Shown here: positions 7,289-16,460 of the stretch, piece by piece
Layout of the letters: each line of letters begins with the position of its first letter
How positions within the stretch are numbered: position 1 is the first letter of the stretch
Source: Chloroflexota bacterium
Lineage (GTDB): Bacteria > Chloroflexota > Anaerolineae > Anaerolineales > Villigracilaceae
Direction of reading: 5' to 3'
NCBI GenBank assembly: GCA_016213105.1
Contig: JACRBN010000018.1
Span: 1 to 64,000, forward strand
DNA: 64,000 nucleotides
Position numbers and translations under genes: made by a program
Notes under the pieces: model-generated
Told to the model about the DNA's origin: nothing
The model's database searches: none
Seen by the model: the letters and a program-made list of their open reading frames with translations, nothing else

Positions 7289-8401
7289 TTAGCCAAAGGG
7301 ACGCACCTTGTACATGTTGATCTTTGCGGTGGACGCCATGGAAATATCCAGCGCGCTCTCCGCCTGGGTCATTGTGACCGAGATGGCCTCCCCGCCCTGG
7401 CGGTCGGAGAAACCGATGCGCGGGTCGAGGTGAATGCTCAACTCGTCCGCGCCTTCGAGGGTGACGGGCTGGTCGAGAATCTCGCGGATGCGCTCCAGGC
7501 GGCGCATGGCCGAGGCCCCGTCGGTCGAGAGCAGGAAAACGCCAAATTGCAGTTTCGACCAGCGTCCCACCAGGTCGTTGCCGCGCAACTCGGATTTCAA
7601 CGTACCGGTCACCTTGCGCATGATCTGGTTGATGTAGACCTGCGGCAGCGAATCGTAAATATCCTGGATGCCGTTCAGGTAGATGATCCCCAGCGTGTTG
7701 ACGACGTTGGGCTGGACCGACACCTCCTGGCGGATGCGCCGCTCGAAGAACACCCGCGCCAACGCCTGCGACTCGTAGTCGACGGTGTTGCGCTGGCCGA
7801 TGCGCGCCAGGGTGCCCGACACCTGGTCGCGGAAGATGGCCAGGCCGACGCCGATCACCAGGCCGACAAGCAGGGCCAGCAGGGCATCCTGGAACGGGCG
7901 CGGCGAGGAGGGTTCCTCAGCCGCCGTGGCCTGGTCCAGGAAGTCGATATTGTAGACGACGTACAGCTTGCGGACGTAATCGATGGCATATTGCCCGATG
8001 CCGTTTGCCAGCCTGGCGGCCACCACCGGGTCCGGGCCCTTGACGCTATAGCGGATGATATTGGCATCCGGCAGCAGCGTGGCCGAGGTCGTGTAGGCGG
8101 TAAAATCCGCGGGATCATTGCCCAACACCCTCAAGGCTTCGGTGGTGATCTGGTAGCTGTTGAGCACCTCGGCATAGGTCGCGATGATGGAGCGTTTATC
8201 CAGCGCTTCCAGGCTGTTGACCATGTCCCGGCTGTCGGTGTTCTCCAGGTTCGGGCTGACGATGAAGCGCGCGACCGCTTCGTATTCCGGCGTGACGATG
8301 AAGTATGAGTAAATCAGTGAAAAATTTACTGCCAGCAAAGCCGAGATGGCTATCATCCACCACCCTCGCTGGATGATCTTGAGAAAAAAACGAATCTCCA
8401 T
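7289..8401 (-). CDS. Wzz-type chain-length protein fused to a degenerate GGDEF domain
   Basis: A 370-residue inner-membrane protein. Helix 1 (about residues 14-35) is followed by an extracytoplasmic Wzz domain (EYEAVARFIVSPNLE, then ATYAEVLNSYQI) and helix 2 (about 180-202, ALLALLVGLVIGVGLAIF). In place of the tyrosine-kinase domain often found here, the cytoplasmic part aligns by eye with GGDEF domains: FFERRIRQEV, then LKSELRGNDLVGRWSKLQFGVFLL. The signature GGDEF position reads SKLQF, so cyclase activity is very unlikely. The ATG at 8401 follows AGGAGAG. It is first gene of the block with the BcsB-like gene. It may sense c-di-GMP or act as a docking domain; this is inference. Confidence 0.82.
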   Translation of the reverse strand: MEIRFFLKIIQRGWWMIAISALLAVNFSLIYSYFIVTPEYEAVARFIVSPNLENTDSRDMVNSLEALDKRSIIATYAEVLNSYQITTEALRVLGNDPADFTAYTTSATLLPDANIIRYSVKGPDPVVAARLANGIGQYAIDYVRKLYVVYNIDFLDQATAAEEPSSPRPFQDALLALLVGLVIGVGLAIFRDQVSGTLARIGQRNTVDYESQALARVFFERRIRQEVSVQPNVVNTLGIIYLNGIQDIYDSLPQVYINQIMRKVTGTLKSELRGNDLVGRWSKLQFGVFLLSTDGASAMRRLERIREILDQPVTLEGADELSIHLDPRIGFSDRQGGEAISVTMTQAESALDISMASTAKINMYKVRPFG

Positions 8402-8833
8402 GAACACTCTCTCCTATAAGATGATCGAAGGAACCAACGGATAAAAATTGTTGCGGCGCATCGGAACGCGCCTCAAGCGACAATACCAATTCATTTTTCC
8501 GATTCACAGGCAGAAATGCCGTCGGAATGCTATAATACGATAAGTATTGTCTTTTTTTATTTTATCATCAATTCCGTTAATATTTCAACTTCATTATGAG
8601 ATTTTCAATGCATTTTGATGTGCGATATTACATGACAATGGATGGATTGAATATCCCCCAAAAGGGTATTGCGTCATCGCATTTTTTATCTGACAATTGG
8701 CCGATGGAATGAGCAATCGTTGGGCGCATTTTAAGCGTGCGGCGCCTTCAACGGAAAACGCGGAAACGGAATCCTTTATTGGTCAATCCGTGCAATCCTT
8801 GCGCAAGTTTCTTTATTCGAAAATTTTAACATT
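8402..8833. other. Divergent intergenic region, AT-rich
   Basis: 432 bp between the divergent Wzz-like and GT2 genes with no convincing open frame. It is clearly more AT-rich than its surroundings. It contains a TATAAT at 8531-8536 and T-rich tracts at 8550-8565, but I cannot pair any -10 box with a good -35 at 16-18 bp. It must hold promoters for both directions. I see no match to a c-di-GMP riboswitch. Confidence 0.6.
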
Positions 8834-10057
8834 ATGGAAAACCTTATGATCCTGATTATATCGAGTTTGCTGGCCGTGTTGTTTTGGGGCAGCCTGGCGT
8901 TGATCTTTTATACGTATTTCGGCTACCCCCTGCTGATTTCCCTGCTCCCCTCCCGAAAGCCCACAATCAACCCCAGCCAGGCAACTGCCCTCCCGTCGGT
9001 GACGTTGTTGATTGCCGCCCACAACGAGCAGGCCGTGATCGAGGAGAAGATCCGCAACAGCCTGGCCTGTGAATATCCGCGCGAAAAACTGCAGATCCTG
9101 ATCGTGACAGACGGCTCGCAGGACCGCACGCCCGACCTTGTCCAAAAATACCAGGGGCAGGGCGTGGAATTGCTGCACCAGCCCGAACGCCGCGGCAAGA
9201 TGGCGGCCATCAACCGCGCCATGCCCTCCGTCCGCGGGGAGATCATCATCTTTTCAGATGCCAACAACCTGTACCAAACGGACACGCTCCAAAAACTGGC
9301 CCAGCCCTTCAGCGACCCGCAAGTCGGCGCGGTGACAGGCGCCAAGCTCATCCTGAAAGGCGACGGAGACCTGGGTGAATCCGAGGGTTTGTATTGGAAA
9401 TACGAGTCCTACATCAAAAAGCAGGAGACCCGCGTCGGCAGCTGCACCAGCGTGGCCGGTGAGATCCTGGCCATTCGCAAAAGCGCCTACATCCATCCCC
9501 CGGACAATATCATCAACGACGACTTCTTCACCGCCATGCAGGTCATCCGCCAGGGATACCGCCTGGTCTACACACCCGAAGCCAAATCCGCGGAACGGGT
9601 CTCGCCCAGCGCCCGCGACGAGATGATCCGCCGCACCCGCATCAACGCGGGGCGCTACCAGGCGATTGCGCTTTCCCGCCAGGTGCTGCCCTTCCGCCAG
9701 CCCGTGCTGGTCTGGCAAATTTTCTCGCACAAATTCATGCGCCCGCTCGTCCCGTTCTTCATGCTCGCCGCCCTGGTCTCGAACGGACTGGCCGTTCTGA
9801 TACAGCCCATCGCGCCCCAGGGATGGCTCTTCCTCGGCCCGCCGCTGGGGATCGTCTTCCTCGTGCTGCAGGCGCTGTTCTACCTGCTGGCCGTGGTGGG
9901 CACCCGTGTTCAGAAAAATCAGGGCGGGGGCCGCCTGCGCACGTTGTTCTACCTGCCCACCTTTCTCACCAACAGCAACCTGGCCGCCTTGCAGGGCTTC
10001 TTCCAATTCCTGAAAAAGCGGCCCGGTCACCTGTGGCAGCGCATCGAACGGAGATAA
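8834..10057 (+). CDS. Membrane glycosyltransferase, family 2 (processive-type)
   Basis: A 407-residue GT2 enzyme. One N-terminal helix (about 6-28) precedes a GT-A domain with DGSQD (93-97), SDAN as the DxD-type metal site (141-144), an NDDFF acceptor/base motif (about 224-228) and RRTRINAGRYQA at the QxxRW position. Three or so helices follow. The architecture matches hyaluronan/PNAG/cellulose-type inner-membrane synthases, though it is short and lacks PilZ. It would add sugars from a nucleotide donor at the inner membrane. It starts the plus-strand block and is followed after 9 bp by a GT4. No clear ribosome-binding site precedes the ATG. Confidence 0.92.
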   Translation: MENLMILIISSLLAVLFWGSLALIFYTYFGYPLLISLLPSRKPTINPSQATALPSVTLLIAAHNEQAVIEEKIRNSLACEYPREKLQILIVTDGSQDRTPDLVQKYQGQGVELLHQPERRGKMAAINRAMPSVRGEIIIFSDANNLYQTDTLQKLAQPFSDPQVGAVTGAKLILKGDGDLGESEGLYWKYESYIKKQETRVGSCTSVAGEILAIRKSAYIHPPDNIINDDFFTAMQVIRQGYRLVYTPEAKSAERVSPSARDEMIRRTRINAGRYQAIALSRQVLPFRQPVLVWQIFSHKFMRPLVPFFMLAALVSNGLAVLIQPIAPQGWLFLGPPLGIVFLVLQALFYLLAVVGTRVQKNQGGGRLRTLFYLPTFLTNSNLAALQGFFQFLKKRPGHLWQRIERR

Positions 10058-10066
10058 GGGATTCTC

Positions 10067-11221
10067 ATGACCACGCCCGTCACACCCGCTCCCAGAACCC
10101 TAGTAGTCGACCTCTCCATGAAATACGGCGGATCCACCTCGCGCATCCTGTCCCTCATGCAAAAAAGCGCCTCCGAAGGCATCCTCCTGGCCGCACTGCG
10201 GGGCAGCGCCATCAGCCGCGAAGCGCAGAAGCTGGGCATCCCCCAGCGCATCGTCGGCGCGAACAAGACCGATCCGCGCATCCTCCGAAACCTCGTGCGG
10301 CTCATCCGCGCCGAGAAGATTCAATTGCTGGATACGCAGAATATCCAGTCCAAATTTTGGGCCAGCGCCGCAGCGGCCTTCACCGACGTGGCCCTCGTGT
10401 CGACCATCAACAGTTGGTACGCCAGCGAACACGGCCGCGCCTCACTCAAAGGCAGGCTGTATACGGCCCTGGAGCTTGCCACCAACCGTTCCCTGGATTT
10501 ATACATCACCGTCTCCGCGCGGGATCGGCAGTCGCTGCTGGCCTCGGGCATTGCCGCCGACAGGATCGAATTGATCTACAACGCCGTGGACATCCGCGCC
10601 GAGGACATCCCGGGCGGGTCGGCCTGGCTGAGGCATAAATTTTCCATCCCGGCCGGGAGACTGGTCTGCACGGCGGTCGGCAGGCTCGTCCCGGTCAAGG
10701 GTTACGATGTGCTGGTCGAGGCGGCTGGACTGCTCGCCAGAGAGGCGCCCCACCTGCACCTCCTGCTCGTCGGCGACGGGGAAAGCCGCCAGGCCCTCGC
10801 AGATCAGATCGGCAAGCTCGCCCTGCGGGAGCGCGTCACCCTGGCGGGCTACCAGGATCGGGAGCAGGTTCTGTCCATCTTGAGGTCGAGCGACATGTTC
10901 GTCATGCCCTCGCGCTACGAAGGGACGCCCATCGCCCTGCTGGAGGCGGGCGCGCTGGGCCTGCCCATTGTTGCCTCGAACGTTGGCGGCATCCCCGAAC
11001 TCGTGCGCGACGGACAGGAGGCGCTGCTCGTCCCGGCCGCGGACTCCCAGGCCCTGACCTGCGCGCTCTCCCAACTGGCGAACGACCGCGACCTGGCTGG
11101 GCAGCTCGGCCATCGCGCCGCACAACGGGTGAAGGACGAGTTCCATCTGGGTGTGCAGGTTCAAAAAACCTGGGACGCCTATCGCAAGGCCCTGTCGCGC
11201 CACGAAGCAGCCGGGCAATAA
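10067..11221 (+). CDS. Glycosyltransferase family 4
   Basis: A 384-residue GT-B enzyme. The N-terminal Rossmann region binds the acceptor (KYGGSTSRILSLMQ). The C-terminal GT4 domain has IYNAVDIRA, VGRLVPVKGYDVLVEA and the nucleotide-sugar motif MPSRYEGTPIALLEAGALG (the E-x7-E pair). AAGGG precedes the ATG. It lies between the GT2 and the deacetylase gene, consistent with assembly of an exopolysaccharide repeat unit in the cytoplasm. Donor and acceptor sugars cannot be read from the sequence. Confidence 0.93.
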   Translation: MTTPVTPAPRTLVVDLSMKYGGSTSRILSLMQKSASEGILLAALRGSAISREAQKLGIPQRIVGANKTDPRILRNLVRLIRAEKIQLLDTQNIQSKFWASAAAAFTDVALVSTINSWYASEHGRASLKGRLYTALELATNRSLDLYITVSARDRQSLLASGIAADRIELIYNAVDIRAEDIPGGSAWLRHKFSIPAGRLVCTAVGRLVPVKGYDVLVEAAGLLAREAPHLHLLLVGDGESRQALADQIGKLALRERVTLAGYQDREQVLSILRSSDMFVMPSRYEGTPIALLEAGALGLPIVASNVGGIPELVRDGQEALLVPAADSQALTCALSQLANDRDLAGQLGHRAAQRVKDEFHLGVQVQKTWDAYRKALSRHEAAGQ

Positions 11222-11238
11222 TCACACAGGAAGCAGCC

Positions 11239-12282
11239 ATGTATTTATCCCAGCCGTCACAAAAAAAATCGAAGCGCTCGGCGCTGGTTAAACGTATCCT
11301 GGAATTTGGATACCACAGCGGGCTGGTCCAACTGGGACGTCCACTGTGGGCCAACTCGTTGACCGTGCTCAACTATCACCGCATCGACAACCTGTCCCCC
11401 GAGACCTTCCAGCCCAACGTCAGCGCCTTGCCCGCCGAGTTCGCGCGCCAGATGGAATATCTTGCGCGCTGGTACAAGGTTGTTTCCCTGCAGACGCTGC
11501 ACGAGTGGCTGAACGGCGGGAGGAAGCTTCCCCCGCACGCCGCCCTGATTACCTTCGACGACGGCTACCTGGATAACTACACCAATGCCTATCCCATCCT
11601 GCGCAAACACGGTTTTTCTGCGGTCATCTTTCTCACGGCCGGACATATCGGCACGGACACCGCCTTTTACTGGGATTTGACCGCGTATTGTTTCGCCCAC
11701 ACCCGTCTCGACCGCATTCCCTTCCCGGACGGGACACAGCGCTGCTGGCATAACGAAGCCGAGATGCAGCAGGTCTCGTATGGCTGGATCGAATCATTGA
11801 AAAAACTGCCGGAGGATGAAAAGAAGAAATGGGTGGCGCGCCTGCCTGAACTGCTGGGCGTTGCCATTCCTGACGGATATTTCAAGAGGTTAATGATGAA
11901 TTGGGACCAGGTGCGCGAGATGAGCGCCAACGGCATCGAATTCGGCGGCCACACCATCCAACACCCCATCCTGACCCGCATCCCGCCCGAACGCGCCCGC
12001 TCCGAGATCAGCGGGTCGGTTGCCAGGGTCAGCGAGGAGTTGGGGAAACCCGTGACGAGCTTTGCCTACCCCAATGGGATGCCGGACGACTTCAATGCGG
12101 CCACGGCCAGGTTTGTTCAAGAAGCCGGCTGCCAGACCGCCTTTACCCTGCTCAACGGCCCAGCCAGCCTGGACGAAGTGCGCAAATCCCCCTACACCGT
12201 CCGCAGAAGTTTTATCTCACACAAACACTCCATGCCGGAGTTCAGCACCCTGATCAATCCACTCAACCGCCTGAGACACTAG
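11239..12282 (+). CDS. Polysaccharide deacetylase (NodB homology domain)
   Basis: A 347-residue carbohydrate esterase family 4 protein. NodB motifs: TFDDGY (105-110, catalytic and metal Asp), GGHTIQHP (metal His pair) and FAYPNG (motif 3). There is no obvious signal peptide, so it would act in the cytoplasm or be membrane-associated by its basic N-terminus. The family removes N- or O-acetyl groups from polysaccharides. It is last in the plus block and ends 3 bp from the stop codon of the convergent GT4, with no terminator between them. Confidence 0.92.
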   Translation: MYLSQPSQKKSKRSALVKRILEFGYHSGLVQLGRPLWANSLTVLNYHRIDNLSPETFQPNVSALPAEFARQMEYLARWYKVVSLQTLHEWLNGGRKLPPHAALITFDDGYLDNYTNAYPILRKHGFSAVIFLTAGHIGTDTAFYWDLTAYCFAHTRLDRIPFPDGTQRCWHNEAEMQQVSYGWIESLKKLPEDEKKKWVARLPELLGVAIPDGYFKRLMMNWDQVREMSANGIEFGGHTIQHPILTRIPPERARSEISGSVARVSEELGKPVTSFAYPNGMPDDFNAATARFVQEAGCQTAFTLLNGPASLDEVRKSPYTVRRSFISHKHSMPEFSTLINPLNRLRH

Positions 12283-12285
12283 AAA

Positions 12286-13521
12286 CTACAGGGTCTTGTA
12301 AACATCCAGCACCTGTTTGGCAATTGTGCCCCAGGCAAAGCGCGTGTTGGATAAATGATGAGCATACTGTCCCATCTGCTGGGCCAGTTGCGGGTCGTTG
12401 ACCAGCAGCGAAATTTTCTGCGCCATTTCACGCGGGTCATGCGGCGGAACGATGAATCCGCTCTGGCCGTCCTCCACCGCCTCGGGCAGGCCGCCCACTT
12501 CCGTGGCGACGACCGGTTTCCCGAAAGTGTACGCCACCTGCAGCGAGCCGCTTTGCGTGCTGGAGTGGTAGGGATACACCACCACGGTCGCCAGGTCCAT
12601 CAGGGCGCCGACTTCCTCCAGGGGGATGTAGCGCAGATCCAGGTGGACATTCTCGTCAATTCCCAGCTCGGCAATGTGCGCCTTGAGCCTCGGCAGGTCG
12701 AAATTTTTGGTGGGATACCCGGCGACCACCAGGCGGGCATCACAGGTATCGAGCGCCAGCGCGAACGCTTCGAGCAGGTCTTCCAAACCCTTGCTGGGCG
12801 CCAGCAATCCAAAGAAAAGCACCACCTTCTCATCCTCCCGCAGATCGTAGCGCTGGCGCAGGCTTACCGTCCCTGGAGGGGACTGGATGTTCAACAGCCA
12901 TTCGGAATTGCCGTGCGGGACAACAAAGATATGGCGCGCATCCACGGTCGGGAACAGGCGCAGGAAGCGCTCCTGGCTTTCGTGCGCCAACAGGAAGATG
13001 GCCGAGAAGGAATGATAGGCGCGATGATACACACCCACCAGCCAGCGTCCCAGCAGACCCTGACCTTCGCGCGCTTCGAACTCGTGGCACACCTGGCTCA
13101 GGACAAATCCGCGCGAACGCAGGAACGCAATGAACAGGGCTTCCACGAGGTGATCGAAGCGCGAGAACTGAACAAGATGCGGCCGGGTGCGCAGCAGGTA
13201 GGCCGCCAGTTTCGACCACGCCAGCACGAAGCGGACTCCCCGCACCACGCGGCGCGCGGTCCAAAATAATTTCTTCATCATGCGGCGGAAACGATTCGAA
13301 TAATCCTGCTCGCTGCGCTTTTCGTAACCCTTCCACAGGTGCAGCAGTTTCTCGACCTTGAAGTTGTGCGGCAGAGCCTCCAGTTCGTATTCGGTCCCGA
13401 CGATCAGGGTCACGTCCGCGCCCTCGCGGGCCAGGGCCGTACACAACTGATAGGCAAAATGCACCAGGCCGCCGCTGTTGGCGGCTTCGATCACACAAAT
13501 TTGAAGTTTTTCAGGTTCCAT
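12286..13521 (-). CDS. Glycosyltransferase family 4
   Basis: About 411 residues, GT-B fold. Visible motifs are ANSGGLVHFAYQL near the N-terminus, LFFGLLAPSKGLEDLLEAF, and VVYPYHSSTQSGSLQVAYTFGKPVVATEVGG carrying a GT4 C-terminal signature in which the usual first Glu is replaced by a TQSGS stretch. The start at 13521 (MEPEKLQ) overlaps the last codons of the upstream GT4; an ATG two codons earlier (13527) is equally possible. It is the last gene of the long minus-strand polysaccharide block. Confidence 0.9.
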   Translation of the reverse strand: MEPEKLQICVIEAANSGGLVHFAYQLCTALAREGADVTLIVGTEYELEALPHNFKVEKLLHLWKGYEKRSEQDYSNRFRRMMKKLFWTARRVVRGVRFVLAWSKLAAYLLRTRPHLVQFSRFDHLVEALFIAFLRSRGFVLSQVCHEFEAREGQGLLGRWLVGVYHRAYHSFSAIFLLAHESQERFLRLFPTVDARHIFVVPHGNSEWLLNIQSPPGTVSLRQRYDLREDEKVVLFFGLLAPSKGLEDLLEAFALALDTCDARLVVAGYPTKNFDLPRLKAHIAELGIDENVHLDLRYIPLEEVGALMDLATVVVYPYHSSTQSGSLQVAYTFGKPVVATEVGGLPEAVEDGQSGFIVPPHDPREMAQKISLLVNDPQLAQQMGQYAHHLSNTRFAWGTIAKQVLDVYKTL

Positions 13522-14686
13522 GTTCATCCAATAGATGGAGATAAAGGCTCCGCAACTGCGCGGCTTGTACGCGCACATCGAACTTTTGCTCCACGATGGC
13601 GCGGCCCTGCCGCCCCATCGAAGCGCGCGTCTCGGGGAATGCCAGCAATTCGAGACATGCGGCCGAAAGGTGACTTGGATCGCCCGCAGGCAGGAGCCGC
13701 CCGTTGACGCCGTCGCTGATCATCTCGGGCACCCCGCCGACACGGCTGGCCAGGATCGGCAGGCGCGCGGACATGGCCTCCGCCAGGACGGTGGGCAGCG
13801 CCTCCGTCAGGGTGGGCAGCACGAACAAATCGGCGGCCGACAGCAGGGCGGGAATATCCTTGCGCGCGCCCGCAAAGATGACACGTTCCTGCACGCCTTG
13901 TTTCCTGGCCTCCTCGACCAGTTGCTCCTGATGGTCGCCGCTCCCGACGATGAGGTAATGCACGTCAGGGCGCTCGACCAGGATGCCAGGCATGGCGCGG
14001 ATCATGAACTGGATGCCCTTCAATTCACGCAGGACGGCAACCGTGATCAGCAGCGGCGCGGCGGCGGGAATGCCAAATTCACGGCGCACCGCCTGGGGGT
14101 CCGCTTGAAGGGCTTCGGCGCTGAAACGCGCCAGGTCGATCCCGTTGTAGATCACGCTGGTCCTGCGCTCCGACATCCGCCCGACCTCGCGGTGGAACCG
14201 CTGCGCCTCCTCCGAGACCGAGATGACCATATCGCAAAAGTTGCGCAGGCAGAAAAATTCCACGTTCTGGTGCAGGCGCGTCTTGGCGCGCATCCCATCC
14301 TGGGAGGGAATGGTATGCACCGTGCATACGCTGGGCAGCCGCGCTCCGCGGGCGGCCAGGGTGCCCAGGATGTTGGCAAATTCGAGCTGGGTATGCACCA
14401 GGTCAGCCTGCGTCTCCTTCAGATAACGGAGCAGGCGCGGCAGGGCGGTCAGGTCGCGCAGATGGGAAATGGGCAGATTATCCACCGGGACGCCCAGGGC
14501 GGTCAGGTCATCGGCAATGGGATTGCCGTTGCGCACCTGGAAGACACACACCCGCGGCTCGAAGGTCTGCCGATCCAGGTTGGCCAGCAGCGGGATCATC
14601 AGCCGCTCCGCCCCGCCCAGCCCCAGCCCGTCGATCATGTAGACGATATTATATTTTTTTCCTTTGCCGCTATTCGAGACCGTCAT
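13511..14686 (-). CDS. Glycosyltransferase family 4
   Basis: A 391-residue GT4. GLGLGGAERLMIPLL is the classic N-terminal acceptor loop; IYNGIDLARF, LRELKGIQFMIRA and VLPTLTEALPTVLAEAMS make up the donor-binding domain with its E-x7-E motif. The start overlaps the end of the kinase-like gene by 17 bp and its stop overlaps the next GT4, so the three are probably translationally coupled. Confidence 0.93.
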   Translation of the reverse strand: MTVSNSGKGKKYNIVYMIDGLGLGGAERLMIPLLANLDRQTFEPRVCVFQVRNGNPIADDLTALGVPVDNLPISHLRDLTALPRLLRYLKETQADLVHTQLEFANILGTLAARGARLPSVCTVHTIPSQDGMRAKTRLHQNVEFFCLRNFCDMVISVSEEAQRFHREVGRMSERRTSVIYNGIDLARFSAEALQADPQAVRREFGIPAAAPLLITVAVLRELKGIQFMIRAMPGILVERPDVHYLIVGSGDHQEQLVEEARKQGVQERVIFAGARKDIPALLSAADLFVLPTLTEALPTVLAEAMSARLPILASRVGGVPEMISDGVNGRLLPAGDPSHLSAACLELLAFPETRASMGRQGRAIVEQKFDVRVQAAQLRSLYLHLLDEHGT

Positions 14687-15719
14687 AGAAAGCGTTTCCC
14701 TCCGGGAGATGTAACAACTCGGAAAAATAATGCCGCCAGATCAGATCATTCGTCAGGTCGAAGCCGGCGTCCATGCTGGCGCGTACCGCCTTTTCCACAC
14801 AGCACAACAGCATCCCCTGCCGCACGGGCAACAACGTGTAATGCGCCGGCTTGCCAAAAGCCTGCAGGTAGGCGGGGATGATCTTCGGGCGCCAGCGTAC
14901 CAGGGCCTCCACCGCCCCGCGCGCCCTGTCTTCGACCGACGCCTGGGGCGTATCTGCCAGGGCGCCCGCCAGCAGGAACAAATACACATCCAGGCTGACG
15001 TCTGTTGCCCAATGGGAATACTGCCAGTCCACGAACATCAGGCGGCCGTGGTCCGAATTGCGGATCATATTTCCGTGCCAGAAATCGCCCTGGATCAACA
15101 CCTTGTGGGTGGCCCTGCCTTCGAGGGAGGCCAGGCAGCCCATCAAATCCTGGAGCGCCCCTTCCTCACGTTCGGTCAGGGAATACATCGCCCTGAATTT
15201 CTCGACCTTTTGCAGGAAATCCGTCGGGACCCGTTCGCCGTGCGCCAGCGGGGTTGCGATTCTGTCCATCACTTCGCGCAGGGATTTTCCCGCATCCACT
15301 GCCAGGGAATACACCTGCTGCGGCTGCTCCCAGACCATACGCTTCGAGGCGCGCAGGAGGCTCTCACCTGGGAGGTATGAAAGGACCAGCGCAGGCTGGC
15401 CTTCCAGATTCAGCATGGCAATCGGTCTCGGGATGCGGAAAACGGCCTCATCCCCCAACAACCCCCACACCTCGGTCATGCGCTCGTACTCGACCTGCAA
15501 GGCGCGCCCATCCTCCGGCAGGCGCGGAATCTTTGCCACCAGGGAAGGACGGCTGTGCTGCGCCTCGAAGAGGAACAGGATGATGCAATCGTGCGGATCC
15601 ATGCCCCCGTTCGTCAGGATCGTCCAATGCAGGGGCGCGGAAAGCAAAGGCCCATTCCCGCTCCGCAGGGAGGATAGATAGGAAGCCAACAGATCGACAA
15701 ACGCCATCGTCACGGTCAT
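14670..15719 (-). CDS. Aminoglycoside-phosphotransferase-like kinase in a polysaccharide locus
   Basis: A 349-residue protein of the APH/choline kinase fold. Catalytic loop QGDFWHGN (about 210-217; the usual HGD has become QGD), metal-binding VDWQY (about 230-234) and an upstream lysine region LVAKIPRL. The nucleotide loop is hard to see. Such kinases occur in glycan loci, where they may phosphorylate a sugar or small molecule; resistance is unlikely given the context. The ATG at 15719 follows GGTG. It is followed by an overlapping GT4 gene. Confidence 0.82.
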   Translation of the reverse strand: MTVTMAFVDLLASYLSSLRSGNGPLLSAPLHWTILTNGGMDPHDCIILFLFEAQHSRPSLVAKIPRLPEDGRALQVEYERMTEVWGLLGDEAVFRIPRPIAMLNLEGQPALVLSYLPGESLLRASKRMVWEQPQQVYSLAVDAGKSLREVMDRIATPLAHGERVPTDFLQKVEKFRAMYSLTEREEGALQDLMGCLASLEGRATHKVLIQGDFWHGNMIRNSDHGRLMFVDWQYSHWATDVSLDVYLFLLAGALADTPQASVEDRARGAVEALVRWRPKIIPAYLQAFGKPAHYTLLPVRQGMLLCCVEKAVRASMDAGFDLTNDLIWRHYFSELLHLPEGNAFYDGLE

Positions 15720-15750
15720 GAACACCACATAAAATTCTAGTCAAAGCTCA

Positions 15751-16410
15751 TTACAGGCCGGGGCCTGATTTGGCAGTCGCATAGTAGCACGGAAACAGGC
15801 CCGCAAGCAAAGCCAGGGCGGGACGGCTGCCCAGGAGGTTCAACAGGCGGTCGGGATATTTATAACGATACCGGTGCTGCCAGGCAAATCCAATCGCCTG
15901 GCCTTTCAGCGGCAGGATATATTCGGGCGCCTGCAGGTTCGGCATGGCGCCGAACAGACTCAATTGGGAATAGCCTGCCCGTCCCAAGCTCCGCCTGACG
16001 CCCCACAAGGTGGCCTTACGCGAAGCGGACCCAAAATGCCGTTTCAAGCCGAGCAGGTTGGGAAAACCGAACAACAGGTTTCCGCCCGGGCGCAGCCACC
16101 CATGAATCACACGGTACACCTCGAGTTCGCGGAGCGCGCCGCCCCTTGGAAAACCGAACGGGATGGCAACCACGTCAAAGGCGGCGGGCGGAAAAGTCCG
16201 CGCGTCGAACGCGCCCTGGAGCTGCTCGTCGCCAAGCCAAGTGAGCGCGGAAATGCCCATTTTGCCGAACAGGCGCGTGAAATCATCCCGCCCGCCCCCA
16301 ATGACCAGCACCCTACTGTCCGCATCGAGCGGCAGCAGGAAGCGCCAATCCAGGCTGGATTCTGGGATTATGTCTTGGGAGGGAGTTTGTATTTGAGGGC
16401 TGGCTTGCAC
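15751..16410 (-). CDS. Class I SAM-dependent methyltransferase-like protein
   Basis: A 219-residue protein with a Rossmann-type beginning (RVLVIGGGRDDFTRLFGKMG), then FDVVAIPFGFPRGG and LRPGGNLLFGFPN, which correspond to motifs I, IV and V/VI of class I methyltransferases. The glycine-rich motif I is GGGRDD rather than the usual ExGxGxG, so cofactor binding is plausible but not certain. The start is GTG at 16410 with AGGAGA seven bases upstream. It may modify a sugar or a lipid-linked intermediate of the exopolysaccharide. Confidence 0.75.
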   Translation of the reverse strand: MQASPQIQTPSQDIIPESSLDWRFLLPLDADSRVLVIGGGRDDFTRLFGKMGISALTWLGDEQLQGAFDARTFPPAAFDVVAIPFGFPRGGALRELEVYRVIHGWLRPGGNLLFGFPNLLGLKRHFGSASRKATLWGVRRSLGRAGYSQLSLFGAMPNLQAPEYILPLKGQAIGFAWQHRYRYKYPDRLLNLLGSRPALALLAGLFPCYYATAKSGPGL

Positions 16411-16460
16411 GATGCATTCTCCTGGGAAATACTCCTCGACCGGCCGTCAGCCGGCGCAGG

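Noticed and set aside
7280-8308. Plus-strand open frame of 342 codons
   Set aside because: Antisense shadow of the Wzz/GGDEF-like gene with the same His/Arg/Asp-rich composition as other shadows; no family features.
8402-8833. Possible c-di-GMP riboswitch before exopolysaccharide genes
   Set aside because: Expected from the context, but I found none of the conserved aptamer segments in either direction.
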